Source: Sabellastarte sp. h YS-2021
Taxonomy: Eukaryota > Annelida > Polychaeta > Sabellida > Sabellidae
Assembly (NCBI GenBank): GCA_964017235.1
Contig: OZ024932.1
Location: forward strand, 80,355,451 to 80,419,450
DNA: 64,000 nucleotides
Direction: 5' to 3'
Positions 35,501 to 50,500 of the stretch are shown here, piece by piece. Below the pieces are notes generated by a model, which searched no databases, had not been told where the DNA came from, and saw nothing but the letters and a program-made list of their open reading frames with translations. A program made the translations under genes and the position numbers. Positions within the stretch are counted from its first letter, which is position 1. Every line of letters starts with the position of its first letter.

Positions 35501-38500
35501 GACAGATCTCTTGATTTATCAAGGGAAAGTTAAGGAAACTGTTTAAAATATAAAAAATACGTGGATATGAAGACACATAAGGAAGGGTGAGATTTAATCG
35601 ATTTCTAGAAGTTGTCCACGGCCAAACGCAATTGTACCATAGCACCGACGATTAATCGAACGTTGGTCTAATCGTCCACTCACTAACTCTTTGCAATTTC
35701 AAAAAATTTTCCCCTCCCCAAAAATGGTGGCCATTTTGAATTTTCGAATTTTTGCCAAAAATGGCAAAACACAAAATTCCTTCTATCTCCTTAACCGTGT
35801 GAGATAGAGCGATTTCGTCGAAATTTTCGACCCATAGGGTACCTCAGAAATGCACTCTTAGCAATTTTCAAAATAATTTCCCCTCCCCAAAAATGGCGGC
35901 CATTTTGAATTTTCAAATTTTCCCCAAAAATGGCAAAACACAAAATTGCTTCTATCTCCTTAACCGTTCGAGATAGAGCGATTTCGTCAAAAATTTTCGA
36001 CCCACAGGGTATCTAAGCATTGTACTCTTGGCAATTTTCAAAAAAATTTCCCCTTCTCAAAAATGGCGAACATTTTGAATTTTCGAATTTTTGCCAAAAA
36101 TGGCAAAACACAAATTTGCTTCTATCTCCTTAACCGTGCAAGATAGAGCAATTTCGTCGAAATTTTCGACCCATAGGGTATCTGAGCAATGGACTCTTTG
36201 CAATTTTCAAAAATGTTCCTCTTCCCACATATGGCGGCCATTTTGAATTTTCGAATTTTTGCCCAAAATGGCAAAACACAAAATTGCTTCTATCTCCTTA
36301 ACCGTGCGAGATAGAGCGATTTCGTCGAAATTTTCGGCCCATAGGGTATCTAAGAAATGTACTCTTGGCAATTTTCAAAAAATTTTCCCCTCCCCACATA
36401 TGGCAGCCATTTTGAATTTTCGAATTTTTGCCCAAAATGGAAAAACACAAATTTGCTTCTATCTCCTTAACCGTGCAAAATAGAGTTATTTCGTTGAAAT
36501 TTTCGACCCATAGGGTATCTAAGAAATGTACTCTTGGCAATTTTCAAAAAATTTTCCTCTTCCCAAAAATGGTGGCCATTTTGAATTTTCGAATTTTTGC
36601 CAAAAATAGAAAAGCAGAAATTTGCTTCTATCTTCTTAACCGTGCAAGATAGAGTGACTTCGTCAAAATTTTCGACCCAACCAATGCAAAAAGGTATGAA
36701 GCTGAAATAATTTACATGTACACTAATAAATATTTAAGCATCATTGATATATTTTACAAATGAAACAGGGTCTTGTAAGACTACTGTACAATTTTGGCAA
36801 AAGGTTCATGGGGTGGACATTACACATGATAATGTGTGTTCTTCTATGCTATCCTGTTTCTATTCATATGTCGCAGCTACTATCAACAGGGCGTCCTATT
36901 TCTAGTTTATACATAAAATCTACATATCACTGACACTTTCAACAGAGCATAGATAAAGATAATATCTTACTCCTTATATGAGCATTTTTTCATGCATAGA
37001 CTAAACCAGGGGGAGGGGGGTCTTGGGGAGACACACACATTAACTATTGATTTTATCTGTTATCAGCATATACCCAGTGGACTAATTCTCTGGGGACTTG
37101 TCAAAGACTGGCAATTATATATAAATAGAAATGAGCATTATTCATAAGATATAAATAGGCTTGTGGGAACATTGACCTTTTATTTACTCATTAGGATAGA
37201 TGTGTTCAGAGCATTGTGTCATAAACTTCTTGCCTTTCTAAAGGCTCAAATTTTACTATACCTTTTTCTAAAATATAAATATATATATGGCATTTAACAC
37301 TGACAAGCTGTTTCATGTAAAAACATAAAAAAGTGCTAGAATCTGAGAAAGGCTTTTATTGAGTTGCAACTTCCTCCATAGCAAATTTTCCTTTAAATGC
37401 CTGATATATTAGTAAGATATTGATAGTCATACTGATATAATATTTAGCATCAAGATTGAAAAAGTCGATTCATGACTTGATCTGGTTTGCAAATTGATTC
37501 AGTTCACAATTTTATGATTCCTTGCACCCCTAGTAGTAAGGACTCTTCTGGAAAAAAATTTGAATTTTCAATATTCTGATAGGGGTCTTGAATTTTTGTG
37601 AAAATGGAAAATGTCATGTATTTAACTGTAAAACTTACAGTGATTTTAGCAAATTTCACATCTGCGGCTCAGTGAAGTTGTTTCAAAGTTGACTTTATCA
37701 TATGGAAAAGGTCTTTTATCCCTCTCATTATAATTGCTTCTTGGGCTTTCAACCCAGTTCTGTGGTCACGCTACCCCATATGTGGAGAGTCTATATAGCC
37801 AGTCAGGTTTACCCACTGACCCCTTCTTACGGGTCAAACTGGGGTCATAAAATAGCAGATTTTCTTGTTTTGCCTTACATCTACTTTAAAAATACTGTTC
37901 TTACAAACTATAGCATTTATTAAATTAACTTTACACAATTTATGACCATAGAAAACAAAATAAAGCTTACATTTTTCTTTCATGTTAATCCATAAACCAC
38001 ACTGTCTGCTCAACTTTAGCTTCTTCTGTCAGCGCTGCATGTTTTTCCTTTCAAAAACCTTTTTCTACTTTATACTATAAAGCATCTGACCTTTTGGGAC
38101 GCTTTGTTTTTGTTAGCAAAAACATTTTTCTAGTTTTATTTTCAGACAACGTAATAAACAATACAGTGATGCTATAATACAGTATAAATAGAATAATACA
38201 ATACTTAAAATGCAAAAATGTTGCGATCTGTGACATAGGACTCCGAAAAAAAATTACTGGGATACCATTTTTATATCAGCGGAACAACATTTCTCCAAAA
38301 GTGCAAGGCCCATGTTTATTGGGCTTAAAAATATTTTTGGGGGTTCTTTGCATTCCAAAATCCTGCATGGATTGGAGCTGATTAGCTTTTCAATGATACC
38401 TGTTTTCTGGTTCATGCACTTATAAATTTTTTATGGTTTATTTGCTTTCCATACCAATTCCTTTCAAATTTCATCCGCTTCATTCTTGAACCAAAGCTGG

Positions 38501-41500
38501 TCACACAGTGCAATTCTACTGAATTCTTGTCTGGTCTTGTCTCAGTTTTTCTCCATGGTGTTGACAACTGCGGTGTTTCTGGTTTAATGATTATGGATCT
38601 CTGCTTTCTGGTATTCTGTACCTTGGCTAGTTTTCACTTTACCGTTACGAGATTTGGGCGATAATACAGTTAAGCTTTTTTAGCAATATTCCAACCTTTT
38701 AGTTCTATTCTAATACACAGGAATATCATGTATAGGGGTTGGGGGCTTGCCCCCATTCATAACTGTTTATTTAATTTCATATTTCCTTGACAATATCCTG
38801 TAATTATCAAATATGGCGGATCCCGTACCGGTAAAGTAAAATTGCCCCTGTGCCTTAGAGTGTGTCATAGATGGAGATTAAGCGCTATAAAAGTAGGGGG
38901 AGTCTTTTGTGGTCCCTTCTAAAATATGAGTAGGCATGGGCTGAAGGGGTTAATTGTTGATGACACAGTCTCTGGTTAATTGGTGAAAGAACTGGTATGT
39001 TTATAAAATTGTTCATCTATATGAAAATTTAAAAAAATCAAAATTCCTAGAAATATAAGTTGATCTGCTAATGACACCTATTTCATCACTCCAACGACAT
39101 GTTAAAGGCATATAAAACTGATAAAGCTGTTTTTGGCTTCCTATTTTAGAATGTATATCTAAATACTTTGAAAAGGATCAAGTTTATCATGATGATTGCA
39201 AGTAAAATAATACAAAATGTTTCATGATAAATTAATTGTGGTATGCAGAAAATGGGTTCCACAGAAAATACCTAATCAGTGCCTTTGGTGTGAGATATAT
39301 TGACGTTGAGTCAGTGCAGTCTGGTTTGTTTGTGATATTACAAATGAAAATCTTGGTCTAAAATATAAATTCACTACCCTTGAATTTTAATTAAAAGTGA
39401 AGGAATTATATGTTTCATTACTTGCATAAGCTACTGATTCTTTTTACATTTTAAATATATGCAAATGTATATAAGCCTTGTTTTTGTTAGGTTCCTTATG
39501 AAATTTTGAACAAAAGGTTCAGAATTGCACAGAAGAACATAGACAGAGAAGTTTCCCGTGTTCAGTGTGCAGCAAGTGAATTAGAACAGCTTCTAAAAGG
39601 AACTGGTGTAACTATTGGTGATGTTTCACAAGTGCTTTCAGGACTGGAGGAAAAGCTTATACAGTTGAAGAGAAAGGTAAAAAATCCTGCAGTTCATTTT
39701 TAGTTATAGTGAATATAATTTGAAATATCAGTAATCTATAAAAAGTTTTGCATGATATACTATTGTAATCTTCTTTTACTAGCTTATTACATTTAATTCT
39801 AACCTTATTGATATGTGCATCAATTAAAGAGAATCTGCTGATTTTCAGAATTACTTCATTTGATATCCTTTTTTATTTAAAAATCGCTCCTCTTCATGGG
39901 GTACTGGTTCAATATTCTCAGAAGACCGTACAGGAGAAGGATGCATACTGCTATATAAGCACAAAGATTATACAGATAATAAAAATGTGTTATTAAGCGT
40001 CCCGCAAGGGACGCTTGTTTGTGTATGGGAGACCTTCAGGCTCCGCCGGCTCCGCATTTTGTTTTCCTTATAACTCTGTAACCGTTTGGCGGATTCTTTT
40101 CAAATTTGGCAGGTTTAGGCAGTAGCCTTGGGGAATTTTTTTGAATATGCTGCAGTGACATTTCAACCAATCAGAGAGGTCACATGACCAAAAATGTCTT
40201 TTTTCGATGGGGAAGCTTGTTCGGATGATAACTTGAAAGGAATTTTATCAATTCACCTGAAACTTGGCAAATACATTCATTCTATTAAAATCTGGAAATC
40301 ATTAGATTTTGGCATTGATTGGTCAAGAAATGGCCGAGTAATTAATGATTAATTAATCATTACGAATTTTCCAAATAAGGAAAACACAAAAATGCTTATA
40401 TCTCGAAAATCGTGCTAGATAGAGCGATTTCGACGAAATTTTTGATCCACAGGGTATCTCTGCGGAGTAGTTTCCCCAATTTTCAAAAAAATTTTGTCTC
40501 GCCAAAAATGGCGGCCATTTTGAATTTTCGAAATTTTCGCAAAAATTGCAACACAAAAATGCTTATATCTCGAAAACCGTGCTAGATAGAGCGATTTCGA
40601 CGAAATTTTTGACCCACAGGGTATCTCTGCAGAGTAGTTATCCCAATTTTGAAAAGATTTTTGTCTCGCCAAAAATGGCGGCCATTTTGAATTTTCGAAT
40701 TTTTCGCAAAAATTGCAAAACACAAAAATGCTTATATCTCAAAAACCGTACTAGATAGAGCAATTTCGACGAAATTTTTGACCCGCAGGATATCTCTGCG
40801 GAGTAGTTTTCCCAATTTTCAAAAAACCGTGCTACATAGAGCGATTTCGACGAAATTTTTGATCTTCAGGGTATCTGTGCAGAGCAGCTATCCCAGAGAG
40901 CTTTCACTTGGTGAAGTTTCAGACCCATAGCTAATTGCTCACCTACTCAAAATGAGTAAATGCGAATTACCTCTAAAAGTATTGCAGATAGCCAATTTTT
41001 CTCAAATAACTCATTCAGCTACTTTTGGAAGAGCTTTCACTTGGTGAAATTTCAGACCCGTAGCTAATTACTCACCTACTCAAAATGAGTAAATGCTAAT
41101 TATCTCAAAAACTATTGCGGATACCCAATTTTTATCAAATAACTCATTCATGTACTTTTGGGAGAGCTTTCACATGGTGAAGTTTCAGACCCGTAGATGA
41201 TTACTCACCTACTCAAAATGAGTAAATGCGAATTATCTCTTAATAGTATTGCCGATAGCCAATTTTTCTTAAATAACTCATTCACCTACTTTTGGGAGAG
41301 CTTTCACTTGGTGAAGTTTCAGACCCATAGCTAATTATTTACCTACTCAAAATGAGTAAATGCTAATTATCTCTAAAAGTATTGCAGATAGCCAATTTTT
41401 CTCAAATAACTCATTCACCTACTTTTGGGAGAGCTTTCACTTGGTGAAGTTTCAGACCCATAGCTAATTACTCACCTACTCAAAATGAGTAAATGCGAAG

Positions 41501-44500
41501 TATCTCTAAAAGTATTGCAGATAGCCAATTTTTCTCAAATAACTCATTCACCTACTTTTGGGAGAGCTTTCACTCTGTGAAGTTTCAGACCCATAGCTAA
41601 TTACTCACCTACTCAAAATGAGTAAATGCGAAGTATCTCTAAAAGTATTGCAGATAGCCAATTTTTCTCAAATAAATCATTCACCTACTTTTGGGAGAGC
41701 TTTCACATGGTGAAGTTTCAGACCCATAGCTAATTATTTACCTACTCAAAATGAGTAAATGCTAATTATCTCTAAAAGTATTGCAGATAGCCAATTTTTC
41801 TCAAATAAATCATTCACCTACTTTTGGGAGAGCTTTCACTTGGTGAAGTTTCAGACCCATAGCTAATTACTCACCTACTCAAAATGAGTAAATGTGAATT
41901 ATCTCTAAAAGTATTGCAGATAGCCAATTTTTCTCAAATAACTCATGCACCTACTTTTGGGAGAGCTTTCACTCTGTGAAGTTTCAGACCCATAGCTAAT
42001 TACTCACCTACTCAAAATGAGTAAATGCTAATTATCTCTAAAAGTATTGCAGATAGCCAATTTTTCTCAAATAAATCATTCACCTACTTTTGGGAGAGCT
42101 TTCACTTGGTGAAGTTTCAGACCCATAGCTAATTACTCACCTACTCAAAATGAGTAAATGTGAATTATCTCTAAAAGTATTGCAGATAGCCAATTTTTCT
42201 CAAATAACTCATGCACCTACTTTTGGGAGAGCTTTCACTCTGTGAAGTTTCAGACCCATAGCTAATTACTCACCTACTCAAAATGAGTAAATGCGAATTA
42301 TCTCTAAAAGTATTGCAGATAGCCAATTTTTCTCAAATAACTCATTCACCTACTTTTGGCAGAGCTTTCACTCTGTGAAGTTTCAGACCCATAGCTAATT
42401 ATTCACCTACTCAAAATGAGTAAATATGAATTATCTCTAAAAGTATTGCAGATAGCCAATTTTTCTCAAATAACTCATTCACCTACTTTTGGGAGAGCTT
42501 TCACTCTGTGAAGTTTCAGACCCATAGCTATTTATTCACCTAGTCAAAATGAGTAAATGCTAATTATATGTAAAAGTATTGCGGATACCCAATTTTTATC
42601 AAATACTCATTCATCTACTTGTGGGAGAGCTTTCACATGGTGAAGTTTCAGACCCATAGCTAATTACTCACCTACTCAAAATGAGTAAATGCGAATTATC
42701 TCTTAATAGTATTGCAGATAGCCAATTTTTCTCAAATAACTCATTCACCTACTTTTGGAAGAGCTTTCACACACGAAAATGAAAAATTGTGAATATCTCG
42801 GAAAAGCTATTTCTTCTGCTTTAATGCTCGGCGGGAGATACACACCACGGCAGTGGTCTTGACAAAAATTTTTGTCTCCCCAAAAATGGTGACCATTTTG
42901 AATTTTCAAAGTTTTTGCAAAACACAAAAGTGCTTATATCTCGAAAACCGTGCTATATGGAGCGAACTCAACAAAATTTTTGACCTGCTGGGTATCTCTG
43001 CAGAGTAGCCATGCCAATTTTCAAAATATAGCGGACATTTTGAATTTTTTAATTTTTTGCAAAACACAAAAATGCTTATATCTTGAAAACTGTGCTAGAT
43101 AGAGCAGACTGCGCTGACTTTGGTTGCCACAACAGTATAAGGCTAGAACTGAAGCATTTTCTTAATACTTTAGCACTCACCTTTATATCCTTTTCGGGAC
43201 GCTTTGTTTTTGCATAGCAAAAACATTATCTTTATTTTTGCGAGCGATCCTCTAGTTAATATTTGTTGAACATTAACAAGTCTTGTTGGTGTATGTAATT
43301 TATACATTTTGGCTGCTTCCTGTCCACACAGTCAGAGGAGAGTATACAGGATGAGGCTGAAGCTGCCCAAGCCTGCAAGCGGCGACTAGAACATCTGAAG
43401 CAGAGTGAGAGTCTGCCTGCCACTGCACAGGTCCAATGGAGAAAGAAGAGGCTGGATCGCATGATGGTAGAGTACTTCCTTAGGGCTGGATACTATGAAA
43501 CTGCTATTCACCTAGCCAGACAGTCAGACATAGAGGTGAGTGCCCAGTTGTCTGCCTAGTTAGTCAGGTATTGAGCTGAGTGGAGAGATAGATATACCAC
43601 GGGCCTAACAACCCGATATAGAACAGGGTTAGCAGGCTATTCATAGACATGCTTTAACCTGTGGTTTTAACAGGTTTAAACCATTTTGTCAAAAGAGTCC
43701 AAGAAAACCCAGGGAATATTTTCAAAAACTTTGAAATATTTCCAAAATGTTTTTTGTCTGATTTGGCAATCTTCGATCATCAAGATGCAATACCTATTTT
43801 AATTGTAAGCTGACAATTATAATTATATTAAATTTAAGCATGTCATAACAAAATTACAAATACCAAAAGTACATATGGGCTGGTATTTACAAAGGGATCA
43901 ACCAAAAATCAGTATAAAAGTGGTTCATGTTTAGGCAGCTGTTGAGAGAGACCTAAAACCTTGACTTTAACCTTTCTCATTCTTTCAGGACCTGACAAAC
44001 ATTGAGCTGTTCCTGGTGTCAAAAGAAGTGGAAGACTCTCTGAAGCACCAAGAGACGGCCAAATGCCTAGCCTGGTGTTACGACAACAAATCCAAACTGA
44101 GGAGAATGAAGGTTTGTTTGGAAAGAATTAAAGTAGAAAGATGTTATTATTACACAGAGTTAGATCTGGCTCTTTACTTTAACAGCATTATTGCAAAATA
44201 TGGTCGCATGTATCTGATATTATGACAATAGTTTACGCTTGGTTGCTGTACTATTGTGAAAATTCAGTATAAATTAGTGTAAGAAGATTGTAATTTGCTT
44301 CATCGTAAAATATGATAGAATCCATGAACATTGCTACATCATGTAGCTTACTGGAAACACAGCCACACATATAATATTTGAATATCCGTACACATTATGT
44401 AATGATACCAAATGTCTCTACTTCTACACTTTATCTTTAGAATGATTGCAACACCCTGCTGTCCCATTCCTGGTACAAACTAAAGCAACGAATATTTAAA

Positions 44501-47500
44501 AAAAACTTGTTAAACATTCTCATGCTTTGGGCATTGACATGCCATTACTTTGGATCCTTTTGCAATACATATGTATCAACATTAGGTCACATATCATAAA
44601 TTATACACCATAATGGAAACATATAGCTGTTTTTATGTCAGCTGACTTGTCAGTCAGCTGACATTATGGCATCACTCTGCAGCGTCTGTGTACATGTACG
44701 CGTCCGCGTGACCATCTTCTCCTCCAAAAGTACAAGGCCCAGAGACATGCTGTTACTTTTGAAACATACCTAACTATCGAGGATGATAAATCCTAAAATT
44801 GATGCAGATCTGTGTGTTCATCTGTTCCCCAGAGCTGTTAGAAGCGAGGTACCCCCACCCAAAGTGTGAAAATTTCAACACTTTATCACAATTTTCTCAT
44901 TGACTATTGAAGAGATTTCTCTCTTAATTTGCATATATGTACTAGGCCACAGGTAGATTCCTTTGTGTCAGTATAATACCTGAATCTTTCTTTATTATTT
45001 TTTTATAAATTTTTAAAATAATTTTTAATGCATTAAAATTCATAAAATCATGCACTAAATCACTTATAACTTGAAAAGTATTGCATTTAGAGCATTTTGG
45101 TAAAATATGTTATTCTGCTACTTTTTTCATAGCTATAACATGGTGAGTAAATTGGGCATCTATCCCCATAGCTAACTGAGTAACAGCTACTTTCTGACTT
45201 TTCAGTAACTTCCATAAGGAGTAAAATCACTTATAATTTAAAAACTATTGCTTATACAGAATTTTGTATAAATATGTTATTCAGCTACTTTTGGGTCAGC
45301 TATAACATAGTAAAGTTGCAGACTTGTAGCTCATGGCATAGCTGAGTAATAGCTACTTTTAGGTTATCACTGTTGAGTGAATCATTTATAACTTGAAAAC
45401 TATTGTGTTTAGACTATATTGTTTCATATGTTATTCACATATTTTTGGGTCAGCTATAACATTGTGAAATTCCAGACCTGTAGCTCATTGCATAGCTGAG
45501 TAATAGCTACTTTGAAGTTCTAACTGTTGAGTAAATTGCTTCTAACTTGAAAACTATTGCATTTAGAGAATTGTGTTTAAATTTGTTATTTATCTACTTT
45601 TTGGCTAGCTATAACATAGTAAAATTGCAGATATATAGCTCCTGGCATAGCTGAGCAATAGCTACTTTGAGGTTCTCAATGTTGAGTAAATCAGTTATAA
45701 TTTGAAAACTGTTGCATTTAGAGAATTTTGTATCAATATGTTTTTCAGCTACTTTTGGGTCAGCTATAACATAGTGAAATTGCAGACCTATAACATCATT
45801 GTATAGCTGAGCAATAGCTACTTTCAGATTCTCACTGTTGAGTAAATCAATTGTAAGGTGAAAACTATTACATTTAGAGTATTTTGTTTAAATATGTTAT
45901 TCAACTACTTTTGGGTAAGCTATAACACAGAAAAATTGCAGACTTGTAGTTCAGTACATAGCTGAGCAATAGCTATTTTGAGGTTCTCACTGTTGAGTAA
46001 ATTGCTAATAACTTGAAAACTTTTGCATTTACAGTTATGTTATTCACCTACTTTTCAGTCCTCTATAACATAGTAAATTTGCAGACCTGTAACATTATTG
46101 CATAGCTGAGTAATAGCTACTTTGAGGTTATTGCTGTTGAGTAAATCAGTTGTAACTTGAAAACTATTACATTGACAGTAATTTCTTTAAATATGTTATT
46201 CACATACTTTGAGTCAGTTATAACATAGTAAAATTGTAGATATGTAGCTCATTGCATAGATGAACCATAGCATTTTTCAGGTTCTCACTGTTGAGTAAAT
46301 CAGTTGTAACTTGCATGTAGAGTATTTAGCTTAAATATGTTTTTCACCCCTTTTGGGTCAGCTATAACATAGTAAAGATGCAGAGCTGTAGCTCATTGCA
46401 TAGCTGGGCAATAGAAACTTTGAGGTTTTCTTGGTTGAGTAAATCAGTTGTAACTTGAAAACTATTGCATTTAGGAAATTTTGTTTAAATATGTTATTCA
46501 TCTACTTTTGAATTGGCTATAACATAGTAAAATTGCAGACATGTAGCTTATGACATAGCTGAGTAATAGCTATTCTCAGGTACTCACTGTTGAGTAAATC
46601 AGTTGTAACTTGAAAACTATTACAGTATTTCTTTAAATATGTTATTCACCTACTTTTGCGTGAGCTACATCATATTAAAATTGGAACCCTTTAACTGATT
46701 GCATAGCTGAACAACAGCTACTTTGATATTCTCACTGTTGAGTAAATCAGTTGTAACTCGAAAATTATTGCAATAAATTATGTTTTAACTTAAAATTATT
46801 GCAATAAATATGTTTTAACTTACTTTTTACACCTAAACAGTTAGCTTGTCACTGAATACCATTTGCAGGGCACAACTGTTGTGTCTTTTTCTTCTGTCAC
46901 CTCTACCCTGAAACTCAAAACACACAGTCAACTGACACAGAGCCCATTCACGGGTACTGATTGCTTGTTTACCTTTTGGCAGATCTTTAAAATCTCAGCT
47001 GGACGCTATTACATAAACTAATATAGCAACATTTATTCAGAGTAAATAGTCTTTTTATTGAGTAGAATTGTCTGTCATTAATTGAACTTTGAAATAACTG
47101 GAATTCAAATGGTAAAAGTATTGCCGTGTGAATTTTGACAAAATAGGTTGCAATATCCTGAAAAGGAGTGAATATATCTCTCCCAGTGTATTTGCAGAGC
47201 ACACTAGAGTATAATCTGAGACAGCAAGAATTTATAGAAATGATTCGAGAAGGCCAGAGACTGGAAGCTGTGAAGTTAGTCTAATTATTCTGCTGTATTT
47301 TCCATGTGTTACTTTCGTTTTTCTGTTGGTAGTATATTTTTCATTTCGGTATCCTGTCAACACAAAACCATTCAGGGATTCCAAAAATAGACACATTTTA
47401 GTGTATTCCCAATCAAATAGGTCCATTAACAGGAAGTGAAGCTCATGAAAACAAAACATGGCAATTTCGTTTCTAGAAATCGCTTCAAAATTATGGGATA

Positions 47501-50500
47501 AAAGTTTATAATTTTCTCAGATTTAGAGTTTTAATTGTTTCTAATGTTTTAAGTTTTCCATAAATTATATATGTTGACAATTAAGACACTGGTTGTAAAG
47601 TATCATCACAGTATTTTAGTTAAATACTCTCAATACCGCGGTCTCCATACTGGAAGATCGATAATGGCCTTCACATGTGGGCCTGGTACACACATACAGA
47701 AGGTCAGGTCATCTTATGGCTGATATATATAGCAGATCTATATGTCCCCTATAAGCATGCAGAAATCTGACCTTTGCGCCCTTTCTTCAAGGTCATGGCT
47801 GACCTTCAAATATTGGGCTATCGGCCTTTTCCCAGGGGAGGTTTTCTTTCATACGCAATAAGTCAAAAAATATTTTAGGTAGACCTTTCAAATTTGTATG
47901 TGAGTATATATGGGTAAGACCTTGAAGCAAATCTTTTGTGGCCTTCCAAAGGTCAAAGTTGGGGGAATTTCTCCACATTTTGGCTAAGTACTCACAGAAA
48001 GACATCTCATCCTATGGTTGATATATATAATATATGTGCATATATATGCCCCCTATAAGCATATACAAATTTGACCTTCAGCCTCTTTCTTCTCGGTTAT
48101 GGCTGGCCTTCAAACATTGGCCTGTCGGCCTTTTACGTATGGAGATTTCCTTTCATACGCAATAACTTAAAAAATATTTTATGTAGACCTTTCCAGTGTA
48201 TGGGTAAGGCCACAGAGCATACTGTTTTGTGACCTCAGCCTTCCACTAGAAGACCAATGGTGGCCTTATAAAGGTCAAATTTGAGATATTTCTACACATT
48301 TTAGTTTGGTACTCGCACACAGGACAGAACTTCCTATGACTGATACATATAATGCATATTATATATGTTCCTTGTATGCATGCAGTTGCTTTGTGACCTG
48401 GGCCTTCCACTAAAAAACCAATGGTTACCTTCTAAAGTCAAATTTGAGGTATTTCTTCACACACTTTAGCCTTTCATAGGTGATAACATAAAGAAAAATT
48501 TACATAGATCTTTCAAATTTTGTATGTTGATATGTATGGGTTAGGCCTTGAAGTATATTGTTTTTGCCGTGATCTTCCACTACAAGACCAATGACGGCCT
48601 TCTGGCACAAATTGAAGATGTTGATTATCTTGAAAACCATTAGAGTTATTTCAAGCAAATTTTGGAACCCCTGAGTAATAGAGACTCTCCACATTTTCAT
48701 TCTGAAAAATGTTTAATTTTCTGATTTTGATTTTCACAAATCTTGATTATCTCGAAAACTATTAGAGATAAGGCAATTTTGAGCAAAATTTGGACTTATT
48801 GAGCACTAAAGATCCTTAATATAGTGCCTCTGAAAAAAATTTTTAGTTTTTACCTCACAGCCCTTAAGGGCTGTCGGGGTTTTGTTTTCACCCATGGTGT
48901 CCGGATGGTCGGGCGGGCAGGCGGCGGGAAAAAGTTTGTCCAGGCTGTATCTCAGAAACCGTAAGGTGTAGGAAGGTGATACTTGGTGGGCACATTGGTT
49001 AGGATGTGTAGGTGTGCAATGTCATGGTCTGGCCTTCATTTGACCTTTGACCTTGCCATAGTGACCTTGGTCTATAAAATCTTGTCCAGGCTATATCTCG
49101 GAAACCGTAAAGTGTAGGAAGTTGATACTTGGTAGGGATATTGGTTAGGGGTGTAGGTGTGCAACGTCATGGTCTGACCTTGATTTGACCTTGCTGTAGT
49201 GACCTTGACACTATAAAATCTTGTCTGGGCTATATCTCAGAAACTGTAAGGCGTAAGAAGTTGATACTTGGTAGGGACATTGGTTAGGGGGTGTAGGTGT
49301 GCAACATCATGGTCTGACCTTAATTTGACCTTGCTGTAGTGACCTTGACCTATAAAATCTTGTCCGAGCTATATCTTGGAAACCGTAAGGTGTAGGAAGG
49401 TGATACTTGGTAGGGACATTGGTTAGGGGGTGTAGGTGTGCAAACGTCATGGTCTGACCTTGATTTGACCTTTGACCTTGCTGTAATGACCTTGACCTAT
49501 AAAATCTTGTCTGGGCTATATCTCGGAAACCGTAAGGTGTAGGAAGTTGATACGTGGTAGGGACATTGGTTAAGGGGTGTAGGTGTGCAACGTCATGGTC
49601 TGACCTTGATTTGACCTTTGACCTTGCCGTAGTGACCTTGACCTATAAAATCTTGTCCGGGCTATATGTCGGAAACTGTAAGGTGTAGGAAGTTGATGTT
49701 GCTCCAACACCACACATAAGCATTCATTGAATGTATTACCACTTCTGTATGCATGGTAATATTCTAAACATCCAAACCATAATTCGGCCATGCCAGATGT
49801 AGATAAAGAGTGTCGTAATGTTTAGTTTACTGATTAATGCTGTCATCTTGTTATTGAATTGTCTTGTTTTAATACTTCATCTTTACATGCATTATATTAG
49901 ACATTATTTTCTCCTTTTAAACATTGTTTGGACCTTTATATAACTGACAGTGCTCTGAAAGTATCCTGAACTTTGTACTGATACAGTGCTTCTATATCTC
50001 GTGGTGTTAAAAATATTTCTCTAGGTTGTGGGGTATGGGCATCTCTGATGCTATTTTTTATGAATTACTGGCTGTTAAATGGGATGTAAAAACCTACCAT
50101 TGATCTTTGTGAATTGTCTTAAAATATTGTTTTGTTCAGTGACATTGCCATTAATTATTTCAGACATGCCAGGAAGTACTTCACAGGTTTGGATGATGAC
50201 CAATTGGTGGATGTACAGAAAGTGATGGGTTTGCTGGCTTTTACACCAAATACACAGATACAGGCTTACAAGGTGAGTGGTCATATAAACCAGCATTATC
50301 AGAATCAAATATATTGGATGACTGTAGGGCTGTTTCTCTTTGTTCATAGAGCTGAATCAGAGTCTTAGCCACATATGTGATTTCACCTTGTATGATGTTG
50401 TAAGGACATGGGGATCTAACTTGGGTGTTGTTGGCTGCATTGGTCTTTGTAGTAAATCAAAATTTTTTTTGTTTTCATTTTTACAGGATCTGCCACAGCC

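Noticed and set aside
38813..38830. ATGGCGGATCCCGTACCG followed by GTAAAG, phase-compatible with MAEA exon 2
   Set aside because: It gives MADPVP with no TLK motif before VPYE. The exon at 17,550 ([13 protein letters not shown]) matches the conserved N-terminus much better.
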